From Anaerotruncus sp. MC2020 (lineage in GTDB: Bacteria > Bacillota > Clostridia > Oscillospirales > Ruminococcaceae), in the NCBI GenBank assembly GCA_000701945.1, contig KL370840.1, positions 1,020,709 through 1,084,708 on the forward strand: DNA of 64,000 nt. The letters are read 5' to 3'. The translations under genes and the position numbers were made by a program. Positions 17,993 to 27,413 of this stretch are shown here, piece after piece. Under the pieces are notes generated by a model. It ran no database searches, had not been told where the DNA came from, and was given only the letters and a program-made list of their open reading frames with translations. The first letter of the stretch is position 1, and each line of letters opens with the position of its first letter.

Positions 17993-18274
17993 TTACTGCT
18001 CTGTATAAACAGAAACCTTCTTACGGTCACGACCGTAACGCTCAAACTTTACTCTTCCGCTTACTGTAGCGAATAATGTATCATCAGAACCGATACCTAC
18101 GCCCTCACCGGGATGAATGTGTGTACCTCTCTGACGAACGAGGATGTTGCCAGCCTGAACGAACTGACCGTCAGCTCTCTTGACGCCGAGTCTCTTAGCC
18201 TCGGAATCACGACCGTTCTTTGTAGAACCAACACCCTTCTTATGAGCGAAGAACTGAATGCTAACCTTGATCAT
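17993..18274 (-). CDS. rpmA: 50S ribosomal protein L27, with cleavable leader
   Basis: 93 residues. After the leader MIKVSIQFF the mature protein starts [21 protein letters not shown], the L27 signature that reaches toward the peptidyl-transferase centre. The QFF-A junction matches the site cut by the Prp protease in Firmicutes, and prp is the gene just upstream. ATG at 18274 chosen because CGGAGGTG lies 8 bases before it; the longer frame has no such site. Confidence 0.95.
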   Translation of the reverse strand: MIKVSIQFFAHKKGVGSTKNGRDSEAKRLGVKRADGQFVQAGNILVRQRGTHIHPGEGVGIGSDDTLFATVSGRVKFERYGRDRKKVSVYTEQ

Positions 18275-18278
18275 TACT

Positions 18279-18593
18279 TTACACCTCCGAAAATGAGATC
18301 TTGATAGTATGCGGATACTCACCGCGTATCATTTCGAGCTGCTGCGCGAGCATATCCATGACAGCGTGAACTCTCTCATCGGGCTTGTCTGCGATACAGA
18401 GCATAACGTTATCCTCTGCACCCGCCTCAGCCTTTATGTGAAAGCCGTCCGTTATGATATTTGCCGCGAGCATACACGCCGACGTCACCGCAGCGCAGAC
18501 AATATCCTGTCCGCTCTCTGCAAAGCCCGCGTGCCCCGTTACACGGAAGCCGCAATATTGTTTTTCTGACTGATAGAACTCAGCTTTGATCAT
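18279..18593 (-). CDS. prp: ribosomal-processing cysteine protease Prp
   Basis: 104 residues. Removes the N-terminal leader of L27. The motif [19 protein letters not shown] carries the catalytic His21 and Cys33 of the family. Its start codon overlaps the rplU stop (ATGA), and rpmA, its substrate gene, follows after 4 bases, so all three are translated together. Usual length. Confidence 0.93.
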   Translation of the reverse strand: MIKAEFYQSEKQYCGFRVTGHAGFAESGQDIVCAAVTSACMLAANIITDGFHIKAEAGAEDNVMLCIADKPDERVHAVMDMLAQQLEMIRGEYPHTIKISFSEV

Positions 18594-18901
18594 GCGTTGA
18601 TAGCTTCGATCTTTACCTGAGTGTAGGGCTGTCTGTGACCCTGCTTCTTCTTCTCACCCTTCTTGGGCTTGTAAGTGAAAACAGTGATCTTCTTAGCCTT
18701 GCCGTTCTTGATAACGGTAGCCTTTACTGATGCGCCGTCAACATAGGGAGTACCTACCTTGATGCCGTCGTCAGCGCCGAGAGCAACGACCTTGTCGAAG
18801 GTAACAGTCTCATCAGCCTCAGCTGCGAGCTTCTCGATGAAGATTGTATCTCCCTCGTTTACCTGATACTGCTTTCCGCCTGTCTCAATAACTGCGTACA
18901 T
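18590..18901 (-). CDS. rplU: 50S ribosomal protein L21
   Basis: 103 residues, the family length, starting [20 protein letters not shown] and ending with the [19 protein letters not shown] segment typical of L21. First gene of rplU-prp-rpmA. Its 78-base leader can fold through ACAGGC / GCCTGT and probably corresponds to the L21 leader used for feedback control in Firmicutes (inference). Confidence 0.95.
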   Translation of the reverse strand: MYAVIETGGKQYQVNEGDTIFIEKLAAEADETVTFDKVVALGADDGIKVGTPYVDGASVKATVIKNGKAKKITVFTYKPKKGEKKKQGHRQPYTQVKIEAINA

Positions 18902-18986
18902 TCATTGGCACCTGCCTTTTCATAAAAACTCGCTGTCACAGGCGCATAGACATGACTTGAAAAGCCTGTTTACAAGCGGCAATAAT

Positions 18987-19015
18987 ATTTTATCACAACG
19001 CCCCGAACTTGTCAA
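18987..19015 (-). promoter_or_regulatory. sigma-A promoter of rplU-prp-rpmA
   Basis: Minus strand TTGACA (19015-19010), 17 bases, TAAAAT (18992-18987). Confidence 0.85.
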
Positions 19016-19173
19016 GTATTTTTTTGCAAAAAACGGCAAAAAATCGTTTTCCGCAGTCTCACCCGAAGCTGTGGGAGATATGAGACGGCGTTATTACCGT
19101 TTTCAACAATTTCAGAAGTTCGTTTTTGTACGATTTAACAAAAATGTGCAGTGATAATCTATATATACGTCAC

Positions 19174-19202
19174 TTGCGGCTGACCTCCAAATATGATATA
19201 AT
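19174..19202 (+). promoter_or_regulatory. extended -10 promoter of the MoxR operon
   Basis: TTGCGG (19174-19179), 17 bases, then TGATATAAT, giving a perfect -10 (19197-19202) with TGn extension. Confidence 0.7.
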
Positions 19203-19248
19203 TATAAAGGTATATTGTGTATGCCAATCTTTAATTGTGAGGAAAACT

Positions 19249-20181
19249 ATGAACAGTAAGATACAAACGCTCGCCGATTCCATAGGCAAGGTCATCGTCG
19301 GCAAGAACGACACCGTCATCAGACTCATCGCCGCTCTGCTCTGCGAGGGTCACGTGCTCCTCGAGGACGTCCCAGGAGTGGGCAAGACGCAAATGATAAC
19401 CGCGCTTTCGCGGTCTATAGGCGGCAAGTTCAACCGCATACAGCTCACCCCCGACGTCATGCCCTCGGATATCGCGGGCTTCACCATGCTCGACGGCAAA
19501 TCGGGCGAGTTCATATACCGCGACGGCGCAGTAATGTGCAACTTCCTGCTCGCGGACGAGATAAACCGTGCCTCGCCGAAGGTACAGTCCGCCCTGCTCG
19601 AGGCAATGGAGGAGAGGCAGATATCCCTCGACGGCGAGACCCACAAGCTGCCTCAGCCCTTCCTCGTAATGGCTACGCAGAACCCCGTCGAGACCTACGG
19701 CACGTTCCACCTCCCCGAGGCACAGATGGACCGCTTCTTCATGAAGCTGTCAATGGGCTACCCCGTCCCCGAGGAGGAGATGAAGATCCTCGACCGCACC
19801 GAGAAGCACAACCCTATCAACAACATCACCGAGCCCGCCATGCACGTCGACGACGTCATCGCTATGCAGGAGGACGTCCGCAATGTGCGCGTGTCGGACT
19901 CGGTCAAGAAATACATCGTGGATATCGTCGGCTCGACCCGTGACGACAGAAACGCCACCCTCGGCATCAGCCCGCGCGGAAGCATCGCGCTGTACAAGGC
20001 GGCAAAGGCGTTCGCGTATATCTACGAGAGGGAGTACGTCACCCCCGACGACGTCAAGACTGCCGCAGTTTCAGTGCTCGCTCACCGCATAATCCTCTCG
20101 CCGCAGGGCAAGAGCGAATTCGGCACAGGCGAGAACTATATAAAGCACGTCATCGAGAACACTCCCGTCCCCGCAATGTAA
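19249..20181 (+). CDS. MoxR family AAA+ ATPase
   Basis: 310 residues. AAA+ chaperone-like ATPase with Walker A EDVPGVGKTQ, Walker B LLADEINRA, and sensor 1 in MATQNPVE. The segment HLPEAQMDRFFMKLSMGYP is typical of MoxR. Such proteins act with von Willebrand A / DUF58 partners to assemble or activate enzymes. The next genes, DUF58 and transglutaminase, complete the usual trio. ATG at 19249 chosen since GAGGA is upstream and the promoter lies at 19174-19202; longer frames would start before the promoter. Confidence 0.93.
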   Translation: MNSKIQTLADSIGKVIVGKNDTVIRLIAALLCEGHVLLEDVPGVGKTQMITALSRSIGGKFNRIQLTPDVMPSDIAGFTMLDGKSGEFIYRDGAVMCNFLLADEINRASPKVQSALLEAMEERQISLDGETHKLPQPFLVMATQNPVETYGTFHLPEAQMDRFFMKLSMGYPVPEEEMKILDRTEKHNPINNITEPAMHVDDVIAMQEDVRNVRVSDSVKKYIVDIVGSTRDDRNATLGISPRGSIALYKAAKAFAYIYEREYVTPDDVKTAAVSVLAHRIILSPQGKSEFGTGENYIKHVIENTPVPAM

Positions 20182-20187
20182 GACTGT

Positions 20188-21411
20188 ATGAGTAAGGACA
20201 AAAAGAAAAAGCGCAGCTTTGTGCTGCTCGGCCCGACCGCGTTCGACAGCTTCAAGACCATAATCGCCATACTCGCAGTAGCCTTTCTGCTGTACATCTT
20301 CACCTTCTACATCGACGGCGAAATGGGCATGATACTCGTGGCATTCACGGTGTTCTCACCGCTTGTATCGCTGTTCTTCGCGGTATTCGCGAGAAAGCGC
20401 GTCAAGGTCAGCATGAACTGCGACGGCTACGTGCAGAAGGGCAGCAAGCTGACCGTTAGCGTTACCGTCGAGAAGACAGGACGCTTCCCGCTCGGCATCA
20501 TCGAGATAACCCCGCGTGCGAGCGAGGTATTCGCGCAGAACAACAAGGTCTACCGCGTATCGCTCGTGCGCGACGACAAAAAGACCTTCACCTACACTGT
20601 TGACGCCGTAACGGGCGGAAACGGCGAGATAGCGCTTGATACGGTCTATTCGTGCGGCTTCCTCGGATTCATGCGCTTCACGCTCACGCAGGAGATACCC
20701 TCCCCCGTCAGCGTCGGAGTTATCCCCGAGATACCGCAGATAAAGGCTTCATCACAGCTCTTCCGCAGCATCGCGGACGTCGTCCTCACCAGTGACGACG
20801 AGGAGGAAAACGATACAGCTCTGCTGTACTCGGCGAACACCTCCCCCGGCTACGAGCACCGCGAATACGTCCACGGCGACCCGCTGAAGCGCGTGAACTG
20901 GAAGCTCTCCTCGAAGAAGAACAAGCTCATGGTAAGGCTCGACGAGGCTGTTGCCTCCGTACAGCCGATGATAGTGCTCGACCTCTACAGGAGCGGCTCT
21001 GCCAAGCCCGAGGATGCTATCCTCGGCGAGGAGCAGATAATCCGCTCGGTATTCGGTCTGCTCTCACTGCTCGTGAAGCAAGGCATCGCCTCCACGCTGA
21101 TATACTTCGGCGCTGACGGAGAGGTCACAGCCGAGAGCGTCGACAACCCCGAGTACCCCGAACAGCTCCTGCTGAAGGTGCTCGCGCTGAAGGTAGTGCC
21201 CGACAGGCGCGTCGACCTCAACACATACAACGGCTCGGTGTGCGCGTGCGTTATCGCCTCCACCGACTGCGGCGCCGAGATAGACACCATCGCCGAAGCC
21301 GTCAAGGACGACGACAACGTCAGCCTCATCGGCGTATCGCCCGACAGCCGCAACCTCACGGCTTTCCCGATGTGGTACCTCGACGGCGACAATAACTTTA
21401 AGTTGGTATAA
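20188..21411 (+). CDS. DUF58 family membrane-anchored protein
   Basis: 407 residues. Two membrane helices near the N-terminus (about 22-64), then a beta-rich region and the DUF58 signature YVHGDPLKRVNWKLSSKKNKLMV followed by a vWA-like fold. DUF58 proteins are the usual partners of MoxR ATPases. It starts 6 bases after moxR with little ribosome site of its own, so translation is probably coupled. Role inferred from context. Confidence 0.88.
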   Translation: MSKDKKKKRSFVLLGPTAFDSFKTIIAILAVAFLLYIFTFYIDGEMGMILVAFTVFSPLVSLFFAVFARKRVKVSMNCDGYVQKGSKLTVSVTVEKTGRFPLGIIEITPRASEVFAQNNKVYRVSLVRDDKKTFTYTVDAVTGGNGEIALDTVYSCGFLGFMRFTLTQEIPSPVSVGVIPEIPQIKASSQLFRSIADVVLTSDDEEENDTALLYSANTSPGYEHREYVHGDPLKRVNWKLSSKKNKLMVRLDEAVASVQPMIVLDLYRSGSAKPEDAILGEEQIIRSVFGLLSLLVKQGIASTLIYFGADGEVTAESVDNPEYPEQLLLKVLALKVVPDRRVDLNTYNGSVCACVIASTDCGAEIDTIAEAVKDDDNVSLIGVSPDSRNLTAFPMWYLDGDNNFKLV

Positions 21412-21414
21412 AAC

Positions 21415-23694
21415 ATGACTGATACTGCAAAAAAGAGCAGCGGGCTCAGGGAGTTCCTGATAAGGACGCTCGCCGACCCCGTACTGCTGTACACGGTGCT
21501 GCTGATAATGTCGATAATGTACCACTACCGAAGCAGCCTCGCCTTCGCATACGGCGCTCTCGCCTATGTCGCAGGCTGGTTCGTCTTCCGCGTTTTCGAC
21601 TTCGTCTGCAAGCACCATATAATCGGCTTTTTTGCCTGTGTGATACTGTATGTCACAGGCTTCAGCGCTGCGCTGAGGTGCATGGACATCGGTGCGGAGA
21701 ACTACCCCATTACATGGAGCCTATGGTTCTTCACTCCGCAGGACTCGCTGAAATACAACAAATGGTATACCCTCGCGATATTCATACTGTTCCTGTTCTT
21801 CATGCTCTCCGTCGTGTACTACTTCACGCGGGTGCAGTACAGGATATTCATGAATTTCCTGATATTCATCATTCCCTTCACCATATACGGCAAGGAATAT
21901 GAGAAAATGCCTATCGGCTATATCATCGCCCTCGCGGTGGGATATGTGCTGATGATGGCGGCATTCAGACAGCTCCGCGAATCCGAGAAGGAGATACTGG
22001 TCAACAAGGGCGAGGCGTGGAAGTCGGTGGCAGTGTTCGCGATGCTGTTCGCGATGCTCTCGACGCTTTTTCCGAAGCCCGTCGTCCATGAAGACCGTAC
22101 CATACTCGAATCGCTCATCAACGCTGACGCGTTCACCGACCGTCTGAACCAGATGCTCGACGTATTCCGTGATACCTCCACGGGCGAACAGTTCCGCGGA
22201 AAGCAGAGCAACATTATACACTACGTCGTAGAAGCCGATATGCCCATGAGGCTGAAAACTGCAACGTTCAGCAATTACAGCTTTGAACGCGACGAGTGGA
22301 AAACAAGCGATATCGACACCTACTACCGCACCTTCACCGAGCCGACCTTCGATATCGACTTCAACGGCGAGGTCGCGGACGCAGTCCTGTTCGCAGCCGC
22401 GAAGGACAGCGGCTTCGCAGCGAAGTACGGGCTGACGTCCTATGCGGGCAAAAAGCTCGAATATCCCGAAAAGAAAAAGGCAGCCATCACCGCACGCTAC
22501 GGCGTCGTAAACGGAGCAGATACAGTTCCTGTTCCGCAGGGAGCAACAGCTCTTACGGATACAAACTTCAACGGCAAGATCGTGCTCAGCCGGGCGGGAA
22601 CAGTATTCACCACAGATACAAAATACTACATAGATGATTCGTTCTCCTTCAACTATATCCCGTCGGGAGCTCTCGAAAACAAGGAGAACAAGGCTCTCGT
22701 GCAGTTGCTCGCTGACAGGGAAGACTACGCCGCTATGCTCAGTGATGCTTATGACGTCCTCGATGTGTGGCGTCCTGACGAGGAGACAGCGCATTACCTC
22801 GCCGTCCTTAACGTGAACGATGAGTTCTATGATTCCTACACCGAAAATCTGCTTGACTACGGCAGCGACAAGGACATCTATGACCTCGCTCAGACGATAA
22901 CCGAGGGCTGCGATACCGAGTACGACAAAGCCAAGGAGATCGAGTGGTACTTCGTCACCAACGGCTTCAAATACGACCTTGACTACCAGAAGGCACAGGG
23001 CGAGAATGTCCACGACTTCCTCTTCCGCACCAAGACGGGCGTGTGCGTCGAGTACGCGACCGCTATGGTCATGCTCTCGCGTGCAGCAGGCATACCCGCG
23101 CGCTACTGCGAGGGCTACCTCATGCAGAATGAGATAGCGGGCGCCAAGGAGCCTTCCTACAGCGTATCGGCTAACGACGGTCACGCCTTCCCCGAGCTCT
23201 ATATCAAGGGCTACGGCTGGATGACCTTCGAGCCCACTATGTCGAATCTCTCGAACACCGACGCCCAAAAAGAGAAGAAGTCCACAACGACCGATATGCT
23301 GAAAAAAGCGGGCTTTGTCATGCTGGCGATAGCAACAGCGATGCTGCTCCTGCTCGTGGTGATGCCCTACCTTACCCACAAGCTGTTCATCTTCATCAAC
23401 AGGAGACGCGAGCCCGATAAGGCTGTGGCAGCGATAATGCACCGTCTGTGCAGGCTCTACGGCATCCCCGCGACCAACACCGCAGGCGAGGCTTCCGAGC
23501 TGATAGCGGCTGAGTCGGGAGCGGATATATCGGCTGCCGAGGAACTGTTCAGCAAGATGTCCTACGGCGGTATCCCCATGACGGAAGCCGACAGGGACAG
23601 AGCTATGGCTGACTACATCACAGCATATGACGCTCTGAAGGAGAGCAGGAAGAAAAAACGAAAGCTGAAAAAAGCTCCGCAGGGAGGTAATTGA
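21415..23694 (+). CDS. membrane transglutaminase-like protein (TgpA type)
   Basis: 759 residues. Five or six N-terminal membrane helices (20-220), a large outside region, the transglutaminase core (about 485-610), another helix (about 632-652) and a cytoplasmic domain resembling DUF4129. Catalytic residues are visible: Cys544 in KTGVCVEYATAM, His590 in NDGHAFPEL, and an acidic third position as Glu606 in WMTFEPT. Such proteins act as proteases or crosslinkers on cell-surface proteins. Starts 3 bases after the DUF58 gene. Confidence 0.9.
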   Translation: MTDTAKKSSGLREFLIRTLADPVLLYTVLLIMSIMYHYRSSLAFAYGALAYVAGWFVFRVFDFVCKHHIIGFFACVILYVTGFSAALRCMDIGAENYPITWSLWFFTPQDSLKYNKWYTLAIFILFLFFMLSVVYYFTRVQYRIFMNFLIFIIPFTIYGKEYEKMPIGYIIALAVGYVLMMAAFRQLRESEKEILVNKGEAWKSVAVFAMLFAMLSTLFPKPVVHEDRTILESLINADAFTDRLNQMLDVFRDTSTGEQFRGKQSNIIHYVVEADMPMRLKTATFSNYSFERDEWKTSDIDTYYRTFTEPTFDIDFNGEVADAVLFAAAKDSGFAAKYGLTSYAGKKLEYPEKKKAAITARYGVVNGADTVPVPQGATALTDTNFNGKIVLSRAGTVFTTDTKYYIDDSFSFNYIPSGALENKENKALVQLLADREDYAAMLSDAYDVLDVWRPDEETAHYLAVLNVNDEFYDSYTENLLDYGSDKDIYDLAQTITEGCDTEYDKAKEIEWYFVTNGFKYDLDYQKAQGENVHDFLFRTKTGVCVEYATAMVMLSRAAGIPARYCEGYLMQNEIAGAKEPSYSVSANDGHAFPELYIKGYGWMTFEPTMSNLSNTDAQKEKKSTTTDMLKKAGFVMLAIATAMLLLLVVMPYLTHKLFIFINRRREPDKAVAAIMHRLCRLYGIPATNTAGEASELIAAESGADISAAEELFSKMSYGGIPMTEADRDRAMADYITAYDALKESRKKKRKLKKAPQGGN

Positions 23695-23697
23695 AAA

Positions 23698-25122
23698 ATG
23701 CATGGAAAAATAGCTAAAAGGCTCATAGGGACAGCGGCTGCCGCGGTCATGGCAGTGAGCACGCTCACTGCTGCGCTGCCGTCGCAGGCTGCCTACAAGC
23801 AGGAGGAATACCTCACCTGGAGCCAGCTCGACGAGCGCTGGAGCTCTACACCTATGGACTCCACGACGATAAGGAGCTCGGGCTGTCTGATAACGGCTCT
23901 GTCGATAATGATAATGGATTCGGGCTCGCTCGACGATGCCGCAATGAAGAATCTCGGCATCAGCAAGCCCGAGGAATTCAACCCAGGCGTGCTCGCAAAG
24001 GGCTATACGAGCATCGGCGGCTTCGGCTCGGGCGGCTACATCAAGAGCTGGCTCGACATACAGAAGCTCGTCCCCAAGGTCAAATGGGGCTATGACACCA
24101 ACCTCAAAAGCGTCGAGTCCAAGATAGAGACCACCGAGCTCAACGATGAAGGCGAGGAGGTCAAAAAGCTCGTTCCCGACAAGGCAAAGGTAGCTGCGGA
24201 GGTACAGGCTCTGCTCGCGCAGGGCTGGTACATAATCGCCCGCGTCAACACCGCATACGGCGGCTGGCACTGGGTATACATACGCGGAGTGGACGGCGAG
24301 GAAATATATATGTCCGACCCCGCAAACACCAATCCCCTGCTCTATGAGGTCTACCCCGACGGCTTGCAGGGTGAATACTGGGCGCTGAAGGGCGCAAACT
24401 CACCCGAGACCGACTACATTCCGCCCGAGCAGTTCGAGCCCTATGTCAACATCGAGGTAGTTACGCCTCCCAAGACGATGTACGCCTTCGGTGAGGAACT
24501 CGACCTCAGCGGCTGCACGATAAAGCGCAGCGGCAAGGATATGCTCGGCAACGAGTGGGAGGAGGAGCCCGTACTGCTGACGGAGGCTGAGGATGTCAGC
24601 TTCTCGTCCTACATCTTCGACCCGAACTACGCGGGCGACTATGAGCTCGATATCTACACCAATACGCCCTACGCCTACGGCAATACATCGCTCACGCTGA
24701 CAGTATCGCAGCCCGTCGGCGAGTACTACCTGCGGAGCAGCGGGAAGACAGCGGTCTACAGCTCCGAGGACGGCAGCGAGCAGATAATGTCCCTGTGCAG
24801 CGGCGAGTCCGTCAGCGTGACCGAATGCCGCGGAAAGCTCGGACGTATCGAGTCTGACAGCTTCACGGGCTGGGCTGACGTCTCGAAGATGACGAAGGTC
24901 AGCGACGATGCGGCTGTCCGCGAAAAGGGCGACATCAACGGCGACGGCAGCGCTGACAAGTACGACCTCGCGGCACTGAGCGCATTCCTCAGAAGGAAGA
25001 AAGAGCTTCCCGAGGGAATATCCGTGCTCACCTCCGCCGAGCGCACGGCTGCCGATATGAACTCAGACGGAACAGTCGACGACGCAGACCTCATCGCTCT
25101 GCTCGCGGCTATACAGTATTAA
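23698..25122 (+). CDS. secreted C39-like cysteine peptidase with SH3-like region and dockerin
   Basis: 474 residues. Signal peptide (to about 31, ending SQAA), then a C39-like papain-fold domain with Cys63 (SSGCLITALS), His191 (GGWHWVYIRG) and Asp207 (MSDPAN). A bacterial Ig-like stretch (about 250-338) and an SH3-like segment (345-400) follow. The C-terminus is a well-formed dockerin with two calcium repeats: KGDINGDGSADKYDLAALSAF and ADMNSDGTVDDADLIALL. It starts 3 bases after the transglutaminase stop, so it belongs to the MoxR operon. Dockerin targeting implies docking to a cohesin-bearing scaffold outside the cell; the natural substrate is unknown. Confidence 0.88.
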   Translation: MHGKIAKRLIGTAAAAVMAVSTLTAALPSQAAYKQEEYLTWSQLDERWSSTPMDSTTIRSSGCLITALSIMIMDSGSLDDAAMKNLGISKPEEFNPGVLAKGYTSIGGFGSGGYIKSWLDIQKLVPKVKWGYDTNLKSVESKIETTELNDEGEEVKKLVPDKAKVAAEVQALLAQGWYIIARVNTAYGGWHWVYIRGVDGEEIYMSDPANTNPLLYEVYPDGLQGEYWALKGANSPETDYIPPEQFEPYVNIEVVTPPKTMYAFGEELDLSGCTIKRSGKDMLGNEWEEEPVLLTEAEDVSFSSYIFDPNYAGDYELDIYTNTPYAYGNTSLTLTVSQPVGEYYLRSSGKTAVYSSEDGSEQIMSLCSGESVSVTECRGKLGRIESDSFTGWADVSKMTKVSDDAAVREKGDINGDGSADKYDLAALSAFLRRKKELPEGISVLTSAERTAADMNSDGTVDDADLIALLAAIQY

Positions 25123-25138
25123 GGAGGAATTTCCACGA

Positions 25139-26104
25139 ATGGAATGGACAGAAGTCAACATATACACCACCGCTGACGGTATCGAGCTCCTGTGCTCGAA
25201 GCTCACAGATATCGGTATCAAGGGCTTCGTCATCAAGGACTCCGAGGATTTCAAGGAGTTCCTCGAGAACAAGAACGGTCAGTGGGACTACATCGACGAC
25301 GACCTCATGGGGCTCGCCGACTGCGAGACCTGCATCACGGTATATCTCCCCTGCAACGACCAGGGAGCGGATATGCTCAACTCGGTGAGGGCGATGCTCG
25401 CGGAGATGAAAAGCTCCGATACCGAGGGAGCCTACGGACGCCTCGAGGCTGAGCTCGCGAGTATCCACGAGGAGGACTGGGCGAACAACTGGAAGCAGTA
25501 CTTCAAGCCGCTCAAGGTCGGCGATACGCTCGTCATCAAGCCCTCGTGGGAGGAGTACGACGACGCGGGCGAGCGCATTATCCTTGAGATAGACCCCGCT
25601 TCGAGCTTCGGAACGGGTCAGCACCACACAACGCGCCTCTGCCTCGAGATACTCGAGGGCTGCGTCAAGGAGGGCGACAGGATACTCGACCTCGGCTGCG
25701 GAAGCGGCATACTCTCAATAGCGGCGATACTCCTCGGAGCGGAAAACGCTGTAGCAGTCGACATCGACGAGAACGCCGCCGCGACCGCCAAAGAGAACGC
25801 GATAAAGAACCATATCCCCGCCGAGGACTACAAGACCTACTTCGGCAATATCCTCTCGGACGAGAAGCTCGCCGCCGAGATAGACGGTCAGTACGACATA
25901 ATCACCGCGAATATAGTCGCGGACGTGCTCATCGCGATGAAGGACTACTTCAAGCGCTATCTCAGGGACGGCGGATACCTCATCGTTTCGGGCATCATCG
26001 AGGAGCGAATGGAGGAGGTGCTTTCCGCTATAGAAGAGTGCGGCTTCACGCGCCTCGGAGTGAACGTCAAGGAGGGCTGGGCTGCGGCTCAGTTCGCCAA
26101 GTAA
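25139..26104 (+). CDS. prmA: ribosomal protein L11 methyltransferase PrmA
   Basis: 321 residues. SAM-dependent enzyme that methylates lysines of L11. Methyltransferase motif I DLGCGSGILSIAAILLG, the preceding SSFGTGQHHTTRLCLE and the catalytic NIVADVLI loop are all typical. The N-terminal substrate-recognition domain (1-110) is present. AAGGAGG lies 10 bases before the ATG, 16 bases past the dockerin-C39 gene, so it may be read from the same transcript. Confidence 0.92.
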   Translation: MEWTEVNIYTTADGIELLCSKLTDIGIKGFVIKDSEDFKEFLENKNGQWDYIDDDLMGLADCETCITVYLPCNDQGADMLNSVRAMLAEMKSSDTEGAYGRLEAELASIHEEDWANNWKQYFKPLKVGDTLVIKPSWEEYDDAGERIILEIDPASSFGTGQHHTTRLCLEILEGCVKEGDRILDLGCGSGILSIAAILLGAENAVAVDIDENAAATAKENAIKNHIPAEDYKTYFGNILSDEKLAAEIDGQYDIITANIVADVLIAMKDYFKRYLRDGGYLIVSGIIEERMEEVLSAIEECGFTRLGVNVKEGWAAAQFAK

Positions 26105-26112
26105 ACCCCAAA

Positions 26113-26142
26113 GCATATTTCAGACCGTCGGTCTGTGAGAAT
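26113..26142. other. hairpin between prmA and the next gene
   Basis: CATATTTCAGACC-GTC-GGTCTGTGAGAATATG: CAGACC/GGTCTG core plus CATATT/AATATG outer arms. No T run; may be a processing site or weak terminator. Confidence 0.4.
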
Positions 26143-26180
26143 ATGAAAACATCAACCATAATATAAGGAGAATGATAACA

Positions 26181-27368
26181 GTGGCTTTATTCAAGAAGAA
26201 AAACAAGGAAAACGAGGAGGCGGCAGCAGCCTCCGCAACACAGGGCTTCGACTACCAGACAGCAGCCCTCGAGGCACTCAATGCCAAGCTCAACGGCACT
26301 CTCTATGACGGCTGTATCATCATGCCGAGAGGTATGACTATCGACGTCAAGATAGGCAGGATAGAGGAGCGCGAGAACGTCAAGAGCGTACAGTTCCTCT
26401 TCCTCGTATCGAACGACAGCTTCGACGAGCCTATCATCGACCCCATCGACGCTCACGGTCCCACAGAGCAGGACGTTGTCAACATGGCTGCGGAGATATT
26501 CTACGGCGGACTCTGGCACCCCATTGACCAGTCCATGACCAAGAAGAACCCCATTCATATCCCCGTGACCTTCCTCGGTCAGCACTACGACTTCGATATG
26601 TACGCGCACTCTATCGTGCGTATCGGCGCAGAACAGCAGAAGGAGCCCACAATGCTCGTGGGTATCATCGGCAACGAGGTGCCCAAGTACCTCGGCTCCA
26701 AGAAGTATTACTGGATAAGGATATTCCTTGCAAAGCAGGGCGACAGACAGATAATTGAGGCTCGCGTGAACGGCTCCGTATGCAATGAGCTCGCAAAGCC
26801 GCTCAAGGAGTATGTTGACTCGTGGGAGAAGACCGACTCGTTCAGATGTGAGAAGCAGTTTGCAATCTTCGTAAACCGCGCAGACGACGAGTGCCCCTTC
26901 AAGAAGGAGGATGTCGTAAATGCGGCTAACTTCGCGCTTGAGAAAATGGTAAAGATAAGCAATCCCGAGGAGTATCAGGCGTTCTGCAAGGAGCTCGACG
27001 AGTTCACGGGCAACAAGGATATGGCTACTGAGATAAGGATATTCATTCCCGAGATATTCGCAAAGCTCACACTCGGCTATGAGGAGGGCGACAGCCTCTT
27101 CCTTCTCACGGGCGACCCCAACAGCGACGAGGGCGGCAACCGCCTCGAGTTCCGCAAGACACAGCTCCGCTCGTACTTCTACATACAGCAGACTATCCTC
27201 GAGTACCTCAACACCCGCCCGCCGCAGGAAGACGTTCAGCGCATCGTATTCAACAGCGTTGCGTTCCGCGAGCTCCGCAAGGCTAAGGAAGCAGGACACG
27301 AGCCGAAGGACCTTTACGTACCAGGTACGGCATACAAGGTCGGCAATCCCGATTACAAGGTTTGGTAA
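26181..27368 (+). CDS. uncharacterised cytosolic protein
   Basis: About 395 residues, not recognised. It starts with a Lys/Glu-rich stretch (ALFKKKNKENEE) and a short Ala/Thr segment, then a compact acidic protein with no membrane helix or signal. Notable stretches are CIIMPRGMTIDVKIGRIEER, a WHPIDQSM segment, and a C-terminus GTAYKVGNPDYKVW. No nucleotide or metal motif was found. GTG 26181 is preferred as start (AAGGAG 10 bases upstream); the in-frame ATG at 26172 is only one base from AAGGAG. Ends at a strong terminator. Codon use matches its neighbours. Confidence 0.7.
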   Translation: MALFKKKNKENEEAAAASATQGFDYQTAALEALNAKLNGTLYDGCIIMPRGMTIDVKIGRIEERENVKSVQFLFLVSNDSFDEPIIDPIDAHGPTEQDVVNMAAEIFYGGLWHPIDQSMTKKNPIHIPVTFLGQHYDFDMYAHSIVRIGAEQQKEPTMLVGIIGNEVPKYLGSKKYYWIRIFLAKQGDRQIIEARVNGSVCNELAKPLKEYVDSWEKTDSFRCEKQFAIFVNRADDECPFKKEDVVNAANFALEKMVKISNPEEYQAFCKELDEFTGNKDMATEIRIFIPEIFAKLTLGYEEGDSLFLLTGDPNSDEGGNRLEFRKTQLRSYFYIQQTILEYLNTRPPQEDVQRIVFNSVAFRELRKAKEAGHEPKDLYVPGTAYKVGNPDYKVW

Positions 27369-27375
27369 TAATACG

Positions 27376-27402
27376 AAAAGGCGGACACTGTCCGCCTTTT
27401 TC
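27376..27402 (+). terminator. intrinsic terminator
   Basis: AAAAGGCGGA / TCCGCCTTTT stem (27376-27385, 27391-27400) with CACTG loop and T run. Confidence 0.85.
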
Positions 27403-27413
27403 ATTGAGAGTGA

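Larger units (their letters stand above)
18902..19248. other. 347-bp divergent intergenic region with L21 leader
   Basis: Holds the rplU leader (about 18902-18980, minus; paired ACAGGC / GCCTGT arms), the rplU promoter, then about 150 bases with no recognised feature, and finally the promoter of the MoxR operon on the plus strand. No supported gene. Confidence 0.65.

Noticed and set aside
21721..24270. 849-codon minus-strand frame opposite the transglutaminase and C39 genes
   Set aside because: Spans two well-supported plus-strand genes with clear domains; composition is that of an antisense frame.
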